From assembly GCF_024436055.1 (NCBI RefSeq), contig NZ_JANFNH010000020.1:1-64000 (forward strand): DNA of 64,000 nt, read 5' to 3'. The notes under the pieces are model-generated. The model ran no database searches. It worked only from the letters and a program-made list of their open reading frames with translations, and was not told the DNA's origin. Shown here piece after piece: positions 33,052 to 42,313 of the stretch (position 1 is the first letter of the stretch; the number at the start of each line of letters is the position of its first letter). The DNA comes from Streptantibioticus rubrisoli. Its GTDB lineage: Bacteria > Actinomycetota > Actinomycetes > Streptomycetales > Streptomycetaceae. Both the position numbers and the translations under genes were made by a program.

Positions 33052-33427
33052 CTCCCACGGGGAGGCGCACGGCCCGTCGGTGCCCGAAACCCTGCCTCAA
33101 CGGGCGTGCACCTCGCCGCGCTGCACCGGAGGAACCCCCTACGGCAGGGGAACTCGATCAGTGGCCACCACGAAGTGTTCCTCGACCGGCACCTCCAGGC
33201 TCAGCCCGTGCGGCACGTTCCCCGGCACGACCTCGTGCTGCTGGGTTGGGTGGGTCCGAAGGCGGGCGTTCGAGCTCCCTGCCGACCTACGTCGCAGTGT
33301 GCGGAGCGTCCTTGTTGTCGGTAGGTGTCCGGCGGTGCAGTTCTGGGAGCAGGCCACCGGCGCGCCAGAATCCCTCGTTGACCTCAAGTGACATGGCGCG
33401 TCGCCAGCCTGCTCAGGGTGGGTGGTT
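33052..33427. other. Region without a supported gene
   Basis: About 375 bases between two truncated genes. A minus-strand frame containing HEVVPGNVPHGLSLEVPVEE (about 33140-33235) looks protein-like and could be another gene tail, but no family is recognised. Confidence 0.35.
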
Positions 33428-34190
33428 CTATTGCGCCGCTGGCTGGTGGAGCCAGGGTGCGCTGGTGGCCCAGAAGATGCAGTTGGCTCCGAGGGTGTTC
33501 GTGCCGAAATCGGTGAACTCTTGCCGGGTGTATGGTTTTTTCGTTTGCGGGTTGGTGTATTGGAAGTCGGGTTCCTGTACGGCCATGGCTACGATTGGGA
33601 GTTGTCCTCGGTACCGCTCGAAGAAGGGGTACGAGTTCTGCATCTGCGCCGGCCGGTTCGGCAGGACGTCGGGCCCGCCCAGGCCGATGCCGCGAGACTT
33701 GGCGAATGCGAAGGTTCGCCCCATGTAGTTGTGGTCGTTGTTCCATTCGCCCGGCCAGAAGTTGACGTACTGGACGAACGGCGTCCTGGTGAAGACCTTC
33801 TTGCCGTAGGCCATGTTGTCGAGCTCTGCGTTGAAGTAGGAATCGTCGCTGAACCCGGTGTGGTCCTTGCTGGTGTCCACTTCGGTGGAAGTCTCCGGAA
33901 GGTTCACTCTGGCGAGACGACCGTCGAACCGCTGTGCCAGCGCCTTCAGCAGATGCTGGAAACGGTCCCGCACCTGCGGAACCCACTGCGCCGCGATCGC
34001 GCCGGGCTGACCGGGGCCGAGGCCGTTTTCGTTCTTCGTCGGAGCCGCGCCGCCGTGGTACTCCGGATCGGTCAGCAGGTAATTCGGGAGCCTGGCCGGC
34101 AGCGTGAAGAACCGGTCCTGGACCTGGACGAACAGCTTCTTGTGGCGCGGCTGTAGATAGTTCAGTGCCTGCTCGATCGACGAGAAGTCT
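33428..34190 (-). pseudogene. 5'-truncated gene for a possible TIM-barrel-like protein
   Basis: About 250 readable codons without a start: PDFSSIEQALNYLQPRHKKL, FVQVQDRFFTLPARLPNYLL, later RFDGRLARVNLPETSTEV, FVQYVNFWPGEWNNDHNYMG and TLGANCIFWATSAPWLHQ before the stop at 33428. The spacing of beta strands (KKLFVQVQDRF, ARVNLPETS, IVAMAVQEPDF, CIFWATS) suggests a glycoside-hydrolase-like TIM barrel, with NLPET and VQEPD as candidate acidic positions. I do not know a named family. The 5' end is lost at a junction near 34190. Confidence 0.5.
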
Positions 34191-34349
34191 GGAGCAGCCG
34201 ACCTGGGCTACTCCGCGGTGCGCTACCGGCACGCCGCGGCCGACATCAGACACGAACGGCTCCGCGTCGCTGGCCGGACCGCAGGACCACTGGCAGCGGG
34301 CGTCGTACTGGCCGTCGCGCTCACCGCTTCCCTGCTGCTGCTCTGGTGA
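34191..34349 (+). pseudogene. C-terminal fragment of a membrane protein
   Basis: In the frame ending at 34349: GAADLGYSAVRYRHAAADIR, then a single terminal helix AGVVLAVALTASLLLLW. The upstream part of the gene is missing; it abuts the truncated gene on the other strand at about 34190. Function unknown. Confidence 0.45.
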
Positions 34350-34390
34350 CCCGTGTGCGGACGGGGCCGGAGCCACGGCCCGCAGACGGG

Positions 34391-35254
34391 TCAGGTCGGA
34401 GGCCGCCTCAGGAAGTCGACGGCGGCGAGGTCGTCGCTGTCATGACCGGCTGCGGCGGTAGCGGTCAGGCGGTCTCGGACGGTTTGGAGGAGGGGGCTGA
34501 GGGTGGCGGATGCCGCGGCCAGTTCGATGTCCTTGAGGGCGAGTCGCACCGCGAAGCCGGGTGCGTATGAGGCGTTGTCCATGAGGCTCACCTTCTGCAA
34601 CTCGTAAGGCATGGCGAGCGGGCCCGCCTCAAGCACCCGGACGAACGTGGCGTGGTCGACGCCGAGTGTGTCGCACAGGGAAAGAACGTCGCTCATGGCG
34701 ACCGTGGATGCGGCCATCCAGGCATTGACGGCGAGCTTGACGGCACTGCCCTCGACCCCTCTCCCGACGTGGAGCACGGACGAACCGAGATCGTCGAGCA
34801 CAGGGCGCACCCGCGCGAGGGCGTCCTCGGGACCGGCGACCAGCCAGACGAGCTTGCCCTCCCGAGCGGGAGCGGTGCTTCCCGACACCGGCGCGTCGAG
34901 GTAGGCGACACCGTGATCACGAGCCATATCAGCCAGGGCGCTGGCGTGCCGTGGCCCCACCGTGCTTGCCTGCACCCAGACGGCGTCGCTGTCGAGCCGA
35001 CCGATGGCATCTGACATGACATCCGTCACCGCTTCGCCGTCACGCAGCACCGTGATGACGACGGACGCACCCGAGACCGCATCGCCGAGCACCCCAACGG
35101 CCGTGACCCCATCCGCGTGCTCGGCCGCCACGCGGGCCCTGCCCTCCGTGCGGTTCCACAACCGCACCTCGTGTCCGGTGTCTCCGAGTCGCGTCGCCAT
35201 CGCGGTGCCAAGTGCGCCCGCTCCGAGCACAGCGACGGTGGAAACCTGAGCCAT
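34391..35254 (-). CDS. NAD(P)-dependent 3-hydroxyisobutyrate dehydrogenase-like enzyme, copy 1
   Basis: A 287-residue beta-hydroxyacid dehydrogenase. N-terminal Rossmann motif TVAVLGAGALGTAMATRLGD, the substrate-binding signature YLDAPVSGSTAPAREGKL (DAPVSG), and the catalytic Lys region GSAVKLAVNAWMAAS. It should oxidise a beta-hydroxy acid or reduce the corresponding semialdehyde in the cytoplasm; imine reductases share this fold and are an alternative. Start at 35254 after AAGGGG. Eight or so residues differ from copy 2 at 51541-52404. Divergent from the SDR gene. Confidence 0.88.
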   Translation of the reverse strand: MAQVSTVAVLGAGALGTAMATRLGDTGHEVRLWNRTEGRARVAAEHADGVTAVGVLGDAVSGASVVITVLRDGEAVTDVMSDAIGRLDSDAVWVQASTVGPRHASALADMARDHGVAYLDAPVSGSTAPAREGKLVWLVAGPEDALARVRPVLDDLGSSVLHVGRGVEGSAVKLAVNAWMAASTVAMSDVLSLCDTLGVDHATFVRVLEAGPLAMPYELQKVSLMDNASYAPGFAVRLALKDIELAAASATLSPLLQTVRDRLTATAAAGHDSDDLAAVDFLRRPPT

Positions 35255-35824
35255 GGAAACCCCTTGCGGACGGCGGACGCAGGCGAATACCTGCTGAACG
35301 CGGAAGATCCGCGCCCTTTGCACGAGCTAAACCGAGCCCGGGGCCCATCGCAGCTTGAGGCCGTTCTCCGAGCGCCCCCGAGTCACCCGACCCGAGCAAT
35401 CCCGAGCCGTTCACGCGGGCCACCCGGACGGCGAACTGAAACTGTTCACCCCGTCGGTGGGACGCCGACGCAATGCTCCGACGGCGCGTCGATTCTGCAT
35501 GTTCCCAACGACGTCCAAGCGGCTTCAGCCAGTGTCCGCACAGCCTGGTAATGCCAACGCCCTGTGGGCCCCGCCAGTATCAGGGGAGCCACCGAATCGA
35601 GTGGCCCGATCCCGAGATGATGTGTTGCCGTGGGGCCATACGGGCAATCAGGTGTCCCCGTTTGATGGATGCCGCGCTCAGGTCCGACGCGGCTGTCATC
35701 CGTCTGGGCACCCTCTTGTGTGGGTGCAGGGATACGCCCTGTCCGAAGAGGAACCTGGTGTCCGTAAGGGCTTCGAACCGCTTGCCTGTCGTGCACCTGC
35801 GTGGTTGCAGGGAGGACCCTCGAC

Positions 35825-36592
35825 ATGTCTGATCCCGTCGTGCTGATCACGGGTGCGCTCACCGGTATCGGCCGAGCCACCGCCTTCGCTTATGCTCGTC
35901 AGGGCGCGAACCTTGTGGTCTCCGGCCGTCACGAGGACGTGGGTGAGCAACTTGCCAGGGAGCTGTCCGACCACGGCACTTCGGCCGAGTTCGTGCGTGC
36001 CGATGTCCGCTTCGACGGCGATGTGAAGGACCTTGTCGACCGGGCGGTCGAGCGGTTCGGGCGGATCGATGTCGCCTTCAACAACGCCGGCACCGAGGGA
36101 ACACCCGGCCCTGTCACCGAGGTGACCGAAGAGGGATATCAGGCCACCTTCGATACCAACGTCAAGGGGACACTGCTCTGCCTGAAGCACGAGTTCCGGG
36201 TGATGAGAGAACAGGGCGGTGGCAGCATCGTCAACGTCAGCTCCTGTTACGGCCTGATGGGTTACCCCGGGGCGACCTTGTACGTCGGGAGCAAGCACGC
36301 CGTTATCGGCATCACCAAGGCGGCCGCACTCGAAGGCGCCTCTCACGGTATCCGGGTCAACGCGGTCGCGCCCGGCTACACCCGGACCGCTATGTACGAG
36401 CGGTTCACCGGCGACGACACGGCGCGTGACGCGGTTGATTCGGTGCTGCCCATGCACCGGGCGGGTACCCCGGAGGAGATCGCCGAAGCCGTCCGGTACC
36501 TGGGTTCCGACAAGGCGAGCTACGTCACCGGCCACGTTCTCCTCATCGACGGTGGCCTGATGGCGGGTGGGCCCCTGTTCCCGAACTCGTGA
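35825..36592 (+). CDS. Short-chain dehydrogenase/reductase, copy 1
   Basis: A 255-residue classical SDR. Cofactor motif VLITGALTGIGRATAFAYAR (TGxxxGIG), NNAG in VAFNNAGTEGTP, active site Ser in NVSSCYGLMG and YVGSKHA (YxxxK), and the C-terminal GHVLLIDGGLMAGG. An Arg in SGRHEDV after strand 2 suggests NADP preference. Start ATG at 35825 after GGAGG. Almost identical to copy 2 (52747-53514), which starts with GTG and has SSGYG in place of SSCYG. Confidence 0.9.
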   Translation: MSDPVVLITGALTGIGRATAFAYARQGANLVVSGRHEDVGEQLARELSDHGTSAEFVRADVRFDGDVKDLVDRAVERFGRIDVAFNNAGTEGTPGPVTEVTEEGYQATFDTNVKGTLLCLKHEFRVMREQGGGSIVNVSSCYGLMGYPGATLYVGSKHAVIGITKAAALEGASHGIRVNAVAPGYTRTAMYERFTGDDTARDAVDSVLPMHRAGTPEEIAEAVRYLGSDKASYVTGHVLLIDGGLMAGGPLFPNS

Positions 36593-36802
36593 GGTGGCCG
36601 GGCAGCTCAGCTGACCACGAACAGCCACCACACCGTGCGCATTACCTTCCCCAACGGCGGCGTGGGCCTGGATAGTTGGGCCAACTGACCGTTCCGGTTC
36701 CGGTCGCTGTCGGGCCCGCTCCGCGTTCTGGTGCGCTGGGGTGATGCCCCTGCCTCAGCGGCGGGTTCCAGGCGTGGCAACGCATGTGATCCACCGGCTG
36801 TG

Positions 36803-36885
36803 GCCAGGAGCTCAGCAAGGCGCTCGGTTGGGGTTGCCCAGCCGAGCGTTTCGTGTGGGCGGCTGTTGAGTTCGGCGCCATGACC
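36803..36885 (-). pseudogene. IS30-family transposase C-terminal trace
   Basis: One minus-strand frame reads ELNSRPHETLGWATPTERLA then ELL, the signature end of IS30-family transposases (LN.RPRKTLGW.TPAE.L). Nothing else of the element is present and the reading frame is not open as a gene. A short relic between the SDR and the multicopper oxidase. Confidence 0.6.
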
Positions 36886-37071
36886 CGTGTGGCGAGCAGG
36901 TAGCTCTGCCCTACGAGCACGAGCCCAGACGGCCTGCCCGAGGAAAATGTCCCACGAGCAGCCAGCGCTGCATGCGTAGCGCCAACGGTCGAGGGAGTCG
37001 TTGAGTGCTCGCGGCCGGACGCCCCAAGGTCGCTCCGCCGGGAAGGGCGTAGCCCAAAGCCCTGGAGCAGG

Positions 37072-38517
37072 TCACTTGACGATCTCCATCACCGCCATCA
37101 TGCCTGCGTCCTCGTGGTTGAGGATGTGGCAGTGCAGGACACTCTTGCCGGTGTAGGTGTTGAAGCGGATCCGGACGACGATCTGTCCTTTGACGGGGAC
37201 GCTCGCGGTGTCCTGGAGGCCGTGGCCTTGGTGGGGACGGCCGTTGATGCTCATCAACTGGAACTTGTTGACGTGGGTGTGGAAGGAGTGTTCCTCGTTG
37301 CTGTCGTTGCGTACGGTCCATTCCTCGATCGTGTTCAGCTTGGGCCGGATGTCGACCCGGTTCGGGTCGAACTGCTTGCCGTTGATGTAGTACTTGCTCC
37401 CATCGGCGTTCTCGGAGAACACGATGGTGCGCCGCGCGGCGATCGGCGCGTGGCTGAAGTCCAGTCTCGGGGCGAAGGACGAGGTAGGCAGCGGCGCTGG
37501 CCGGGCCGAGGGTCCCTGGGAGTCCAGGGTGGCCAAGGTTGCCTGCGGGAAGGAGTTGCCGCCCGGCCCGGTGTTGTAAGCGAGTGTCTGGAGTTGGGTC
37601 CGGCCGGGCGGACCGCCCTGTACGAGCACATCGAAGCGGGTGCCGGCCGCAAGGAGGAGGGAGTCAGCCGTCCAGATGCGGTCGGACGGAGCGCCGTCGT
37701 GGGCGACCACGTGGAACTGCTGTCCCTGGAGGTGGACGTTGTAGTAGATGTTGGCGCTGACGTTGGCGAGCCGCCACAACTGGGTCTCGCCCGGCCGGAT
37801 GCGGATGGTGGGATTGAGCTGACCGTTGACCGTGCGGTTGGTGGGTGCGCTGATGTGCAGGCCCTGGGTCTTGACCGCGTCGCCTTGGAGCTGGAAGTCC
37901 TTGAGGGCGATGACGTGTTCGGTGATGTTCCGCAGGTTCACGGGCAGGTACTGCTGGAGGCCATCGACGATGATGACGCCCGAGAGGCCCCCGGCGACCT
38001 GTGGTGCGGAGATGGGGTCCGCGTGTGAGTGGTACCAGTAGGTGCCGGCTCGCAGGGTGTCGGGAAACCGGTAGACGTAGTGGTGGGTCTCTCCGGGATG
38101 GATGTGGATGAAGATGTTGTCGGAGTCGCCGGACGGTGAGACATGAAGTCCGTGGACGTGCAGATTGGTGTCCTGGCTCAGCCTGTTCGTCATCGTCAAA
38201 TAGAGCGTGTCCCGGGGCCGGATCCGCAGGGTGGGCGGTACGTACCGGCCGTTGTAGGTGAGGGCCCACAGCTTGCGACCGGCCACGTCCACCTGCTTTC
38301 TCTCCACGACGAGGTCCACCCGCAAAACGCCGTTGCGGCTGACCACCTGCTCCGGATCCCGCAGGGGGGCACCTGCGGGGAACGACGGGGCGGGCGACGG
38401 GGAGGATGACGGTGGCTGCGACGCTGCCTGGCCGCCGGTGCACCCGCTCACCAGAGCGGTGACGGCGAAAGTCAGCGCAACAGCCAGCCGACGCGCCCTG
38501 CACAGCGGATACCGCAT
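37072..38517 (-). CDS. Multicopper oxidase lipoprotein
   Basis: A 481-residue three-domain multicopper oxidase. Lipobox VSGCTGG follows the signal segment. Copper motifs: NLHVHGLHVSPSGD (type 2/3), TYWYHSHAD, then in the C-terminal domain HSFHTHVNKFQLM and SVLHCHILNHEDAGMMAVME (HCHxxxH...M) for type 1/3 copper. Such enzymes oxidise phenols, metals (Cu+, Mn2+) or bilirubin outside the membrane. Start at 38517 after GGAGG. A domain-deleted relative is at 48114-49170, and cupredoxins occur at 15.1 and 20.8 kb. Downstream spacing suggests a single-gene transcript. Confidence 0.9.
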   Translation of the reverse strand: MRYPLCRARRLAVALTFAVTALVSGCTGGQAASQPPSSSPSPAPSFPAGAPLRDPEQVVSRNGVLRVDLVVERKQVDVAGRKLWALTYNGRYVPPTLRIRPRDTLYLTMTNRLSQDTNLHVHGLHVSPSGDSDNIFIHIHPGETHHYVYRFPDTLRAGTYWYHSHADPISAPQVAGGLSGVIIVDGLQQYLPVNLRNITEHVIALKDFQLQGDAVKTQGLHISAPTNRTVNGQLNPTIRIRPGETQLWRLANVSANIYYNVHLQGQQFHVVAHDGAPSDRIWTADSLLLAAGTRFDVLVQGGPPGRTQLQTLAYNTGPGGNSFPQATLATLDSQGPSARPAPLPTSSFAPRLDFSHAPIAARRTIVFSENADGSKYYINGKQFDPNRVDIRPKLNTIEEWTVRNDSNEEHSFHTHVNKFQLMSINGRPHQGHGLQDTASVPVKGQIVVRIRFNTYTGKSVLHCHILNHEDAGMMAVMEIVK

Positions 38518-39088
38518 CAGGTCCTCCGTGGCCTCACGTGGTCTGGTCTCTTGACTACGGCCCAGCACACCCCAGGTGGCCCGCCCGCGCGAGGCGGACG
38601 GGACCGTTCGCGCGAAGCCCGAGGTAGGGTTCTGGGCAGGCCAGGCAGTTGTCCGGTCAGTCGGCGCCCTGGCCTTCGTCCTCCGCGGGACCGGGCGGCG
38701 GCGAGCCAGATCGGCAGCATGATGGCCATGGACGATGTGCGCGGCGTCCGGTGACCGCGACGCTGGATGGGACACGGACGACGAGTACGAGTGGGTGCGG
38801 TGAACGTGGCCAGGCGCCCGGGCGGGGCCGTCACGCTCGCCGGCCGGGTACCCGGAAGTCTGCGCCACCGTCAGGGGCTCACCACCTCCCGCAGAACAAT
38901 GTAGGGATCTCTTTCACGGCGCCTCCGTTCCTGGTGCCCGATCGCAGCCTCGTTCCGGCCCACCTGCGCGTTCTCGAACGCCGTTGCCCGCTGGATCTGG
39001 TCCCGACGGAGTAGCCGGGCGAGCGCCTGGCGCATTGAAAGCCTAGAAAGAGACGGTGAGCTCAAGGCGGCGGAGGGAGAGGCTTGGG
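38518..39088. other. Divergent intergenic region
   Basis: About 570 bases between the start of the multicopper oxidase gene and the ferredoxin gene, both transcribed outward. No convincing gene. It must hold two promoters, but I see no consensus strong enough to mark. Confidence 0.4.
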
Positions 39089-39298
39089 ATGCGGCTCGTC
39101 GTGGACCTCACCCGCTGCCAGGCGTACGCGCAGTGCGTGTTTCTCGCACCGGAGATGTTCGAGCTGCATGGCGAGGAAGCGCTGCTGTACCGCCAGGAAG
39201 TCCCGGACGAGCAGCTGGAGCGCGTGCGCCAGGCTGCTGCGGCGTGCCCGGTCCAGGCGATCCCCGTGGGTGAGGCGGTGAGCGCCCGTGCCCGGTGA
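39089..39298 (+). CDS. P450-type [3Fe-4S] ferredoxin
   Basis: A 69-residue ferredoxin. Cys ligands in TRCQAYAQCVFLAPEMF (C-x5-C) and AAACPVQAI (C-P), the three-cysteine pattern of P450-partner [3Fe-4S] ferredoxins. The chosen ATG at 39089 is preceded by GGAGGGAG. It overlaps the ferredoxin reductase start by 11 bases and is the first gene of a ferredoxin/reductase/P450 operon, delivering electrons to the P450. Confidence 0.88.
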   Translation: MRLVVDLTRCQAYAQCVFLAPEMFELHGEEALLYRQEVPDEQLERVRQAAAACPVQAIPVGEAVSARAR

Positions 39299-40664
39299 CC
39301 TTCGGGAGGGCCCCATCGTCATCGTCGGCGCGTCGCTGGCCGGGTTGCGGGCTGCCGAGAAGCTACGCGAGGAGGGTTTCACCGGCTCGCTGACCGTGGT
39401 CGGGGACGAGCCCCATCCGCCCTATGACAGGCCGCCGCTGTCCAAGCAGGTTTTGCTCGGCATGTCGGCGGCGGACACCACCGGGCTGCCGATGCGCCGC
39501 GACCCGGACGCCGACTGGCGGCTCGGAGTGCGTGCCACGGGGCTCGACCTGGTCGGCCGTCAGGTCCTGTTGGCCGACGGCGAGTCCCTGCCCTACGACC
39601 GGCTGCTGATCGCCACCGGAACCCGGGCGCGCCCGTGGCCCCAACCGGAGCAGGCTGCCCTGGACGGAGTCTTCACCCTGCGCACGCGTGAGGACGCCGG
39701 GTGCCTGGCCGAGCGGCTGGCCGCCGGGCCGCGCCGGGTGCTGGTCATCGGCGCTGGCTTCACCGGTTCGGAGATCGCCTCGGCCTGCCGGGAGCGGGGC
39801 ATCGAGGTCACGGTCGCAGAACGTGGTACCGCACCGCTGGTGGGCGCCCTCGGCGGCACGCTGGCGAGGCTCGCGGCTGGCCTGCAGCGGGCCCACGGCG
39901 TGGACCTGCGCTGCGGAGTGACGGTCACCGCGCTGTGCGGGAACGACGGCGGGCGGTTCACCGGAGCCGATCTCTCCGACGGCAGTCACATCGACGCGGA
40001 CGTGTGCGTCATCGCCATGGGTGCGGTCCGCAACGTCGAGTGGCTGGCGGATTCCGGGCTGGCGGCGGGCCCGCACGGGGTCGCCTGTGATGCGGGGTGC
40101 CGCGCCTTCGACATGTACGGGATCGTCACCGACGACGTCTTCGTGGCAGGTGACGTCTCCCGCTTCCCCCACCCGCTCTTCGACTACCAGATGCTCTCCT
40201 TGGAGCACTGGGGCAACGCGGTCGCGCAGGCCGAGGTGGCGGCCCACAACATGATCAGTTCCGGGCCGCCGCGGCGTCCCCACCTCGCGGTTCCGGTCTT
40301 CTGGTCGAGTCAGTTCGGGGTCAACATCAAGTCCGTGGGTGTCCCTACCTACTCCGACCAGGTGGTCATTGCCCAGGGCTCGCTCAGTGAACGCCATCTG
40401 GTGGCGGTCTACGGCTACCGGGGCCGCATCACTGCCGCCGTCACCGTCAACATGGCCAAGTGGCTGGAGTACTACCAGGGCCTGATCGAGGCCGCCGCCC
40501 CGTTCCCGCCCGCGCCCGGCGCGGCCGACGGCCATCCGCTGGTGACCGAATTCGCGCTTCCCTCCGACGTGCCGGATCCAAGGGGGCTGTCCCACGGCCC
40601 CACCGTCGCGCTGACCGGTCACCTGCCGGACCGCCGGCTGACCGTGGTCCGGCCCGCCGGCTGA
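39288..40664 (+). CDS. Ferredoxin reductase of the P450 operon
   Basis: A 458-residue FAD/NAD(P)H flavoprotein. FAD motif IVIVGASLAGLRAAEKLRE, then GDEPHPPYDRPPLSKQVL, the NAD(P)H motif VLVIGAGFTGSEIASACRE and the second FAD motif VFVAGDVSRFPHP. C-terminal domain typical of BphA4-like reductases, about 40 residues longer than usual. Start GTG at 39288 inside the end of the ferredoxin gene. Function: pass electrons from NAD(P)H to the ferredoxin upstream. Distinct from the paralogue at 6767-7999. Confidence 0.9.
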   Translation: MPGDLREGPIVIVGASLAGLRAAEKLREEGFTGSLTVVGDEPHPPYDRPPLSKQVLLGMSAADTTGLPMRRDPDADWRLGVRATGLDLVGRQVLLADGESLPYDRLLIATGTRARPWPQPEQAALDGVFTLRTREDAGCLAERLAAGPRRVLVIGAGFTGSEIASACRERGIEVTVAERGTAPLVGALGGTLARLAAGLQRAHGVDLRCGVTVTALCGNDGGRFTGADLSDGSHIDADVCVIAMGAVRNVEWLADSGLAAGPHGVACDAGCRAFDMYGIVTDDVFVAGDVSRFPHPLFDYQMLSLEHWGNAVAQAEVAAHNMISSGPPRRPHLAVPVFWSSQFGVNIKSVGVPTYSDQVVIAQGSLSERHLVAVYGYRGRITAAVTVNMAKWLEYYQGLIEAAAPFPPAPGAADGHPLVTEFALPSDVPDPRGLSHGPTVALTGHLPDRRLTVVRPAG

Positions 40665-40699
40665 CCCTTCCGTTCTTCCCTGTCACGAGGAGCCCGTCG

Positions 40700-41917
40700 A
40701 TGGCTGTCGACACCCTGCTGGAGCGGATCACCGACTACGCCAACCGCCCCGACCCGTACCCGCTGTACGCGGAACTCCGCGAGGCGGGCGTGGCGCGGCA
40801 GACGGACGGCAGCTACCTGGTCGGCGGGTACTACGACATTGTCGCCCTGTTCCACAACCCACGGCTCAGCTCGGACCGCCGCAACCGCGCCGGCGCCTAC
40901 AGCGGCTTGCCCGCGGATGAGGAAGAGCCCCGCCCTTTCATCCGGCTCGATGACCCCGAACACCGCAGGCTGCGCAGCCTGGCCACACGGCCGTTCGGGC
41001 CCCCGCACAGTCCGGGCCGGATCGACGCGATGCGAGACGAGATCACCCGGATCACCGACGAACTGATCGAGTCGCTCCAGGGCCGTACGCGAGTCGACGT
41101 CGTCGACGACTTCGCCTATCCCCTGCCCGTCTCCGTCATCTGCCGACTCCTTGGTGTTCCGCGCGAAGACGAGCCGACCTTCCGCGAGTGGTCCAACGCC
41201 ATCATCGACTCCAGCGACATCCGGCCCGGTGAGAACCTCGGCACGAGCCAACGGGCCGGCAACCAGGCCCGGGCGCAGATGGGCCGCTACCTGGTGGACC
41301 TCGCCGAGCAGCGCCGCGGCCACCCGGGTGACGACATGCTGTCCGCGTTCGTCAACGACCCGGACCCGACCGGAGGGCTCACCCGCGAGGAACTGGCGGC
41401 CACCGCAGTGCTGCTGCTCGTCGCCGGACACGAGACCACGGTCAATCTGATCACCAACGGCGTCCTCACCCTGCTGCGCCATCCCGACCAGTTGGAGCGC
41501 CTGCGCCGTGAACCCGACCTGCTTCCCGGCGCAGTGGAGGAACTGCTGCGCTACGAGCCCCCCGTCCACTTGCTGGAGCGTATTCCCCTCACCCACGTCG
41601 ACGTCGCCGGCACCACCATCCCCAAGGGCGTACCCGTGGTGCTCGTACTGGCCTCGGGCAATCGTGACCCCAAGCGGTTCCGCGACCCCGACCGGTTCGA
41701 CCCTACCCGCCGGGACAACCAGCACCTCGGCTTCGGCAGCGGCGTCCACATCTGCTACGGCGCGCCCCTCGCCCGGGTCGAAGCCCAGATCGCCCTGGGA
41801 GCGCTTCTGCCTCATCTCACCACCGCAACCCTGGTCGAAGACCCTCCTCCCTACCGGAACAGCGCCGTGCTGCGTGGCCCCCGGCACCTTCCCATCGAGC
41901 TGGCTCCGTCGCCGTAG
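40700..41917 (+). CDS. Cytochrome P450
   Basis: A 405-residue class I bacterial P450 (CYP105/107-like in general look). I-helix AGHETTVNLI (about 242), ExxR in VEELLRYEPPV, and the heme loop FGSGVHICYGAPLAR with the Cys ligand at about 352. It lies 35 bases after the reductase gene, start ATG at 40700 after GAGGAG. It would hydroxylate or epoxidise a small hydrophobic substrate using the ferredoxin and reductase encoded upstream. The substrate is unknown, and the nearby Gfo/Idh/MocA and LLM genes give no clear pathway. Confidence 0.93.
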   Translation: MAVDTLLERITDYANRPDPYPLYAELREAGVARQTDGSYLVGGYYDIVALFHNPRLSSDRRNRAGAYSGLPADEEEPRPFIRLDDPEHRRLRSLATRPFGPPHSPGRIDAMRDEITRITDELIESLQGRTRVDVVDDFAYPLPVSVICRLLGVPREDEPTFREWSNAIIDSSDIRPGENLGTSQRAGNQARAQMGRYLVDLAEQRRGHPGDDMLSAFVNDPDPTGGLTREELAATAVLLLVAGHETTVNLITNGVLTLLRHPDQLERLRREPDLLPGAVEELLRYEPPVHLLERIPLTHVDVAGTTIPKGVPVVLVLASGNRDPKRFRDPDRFDPTRRDNQHLGFGSGVHICYGAPLARVEAQIALGALLPHLTTATLVEDPPPYRNSAVLRGPRHLPIELAPSP

Positions 41918-41924
41918 ACGCAAA

Positions 41925-41955
41925 CCGCCTCGCCGCGGCGATGGAACCGAGGCGG
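41925..41955. terminator. Hairpin after the P450 gene
   Basis: An 8-bp inverted repeat CCGCCTCG (41925-41932) and CGAGGCGG (41948-41955) with a 15-base loop, seven bases past the P450 stop. Plausible terminator of the three-gene operon. Confidence 0.5.
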
Positions 41956-42313
41956 GCACGCGGAACGGAGCTGCTCAGTCGCGGTCGCGCTGGTAGACGG
42001 TAGCCAGATCTCGCTGACGGTGGCGAAGCAGGCGATCGCGTGCCGGTGCATGTAGGCCCCCGGTCTCCTGTCCCTGCCCCAGGATGCAAAGTAGAGCAGC
42101 GCCGGTCGTTCGTTCGGTTGTACCTCAGCCGGTTCGGAGCGCCGACGAGCCACAGGGCAGGGCGCGGCGGAGCGAACTCGCCGAGTGAGGTGCCGCTATA
42201 ACGAACGGCAAGCCAATCGACATGGAGCTGACCGTATTGCTCAGCCCGTGTCCTCCATAGCTATGGGCCGTTTTGAGATGAGAGAGCAGGCGACCGCGAA
42301 CGCTGGGGTGCAC
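41956..42313. other. Region without a supported gene
   Basis: About 360 bases before the Gfo/Idh/MocA gene. A minus-strand frame with MHRHAIACFATVSEIWLPST is present but too short and without a ribosome site. Presumed promoter region for the gene at 42314. Confidence 0.4.

Larger units (their letters stand above)
34369..36592. repeat. Duplicated oxidoreductase cassette, left copy
   Basis: Homologous to 51519-53514 in the same orientation. Identity begins abruptly at GGAGCCACGGCCCGCAGACG (34369 and 51519) and ends right after the SDR stop codon. Offset is 17150 bases up to about 35363 and 16922 thereafter because this copy has 228 extra bases (35364-35591). It carries a minus-strand dehydrogenase gene and a plus-strand SDR gene, divergently arranged. 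Confidence 0.9.

Noticed and set aside
39363-41959. Long minus-strand open frames (419 and 446 codons)
   Set aside because: Antisense shadows of the ferredoxin reductase and P450 genes, which have clear motifs on the plus strand.
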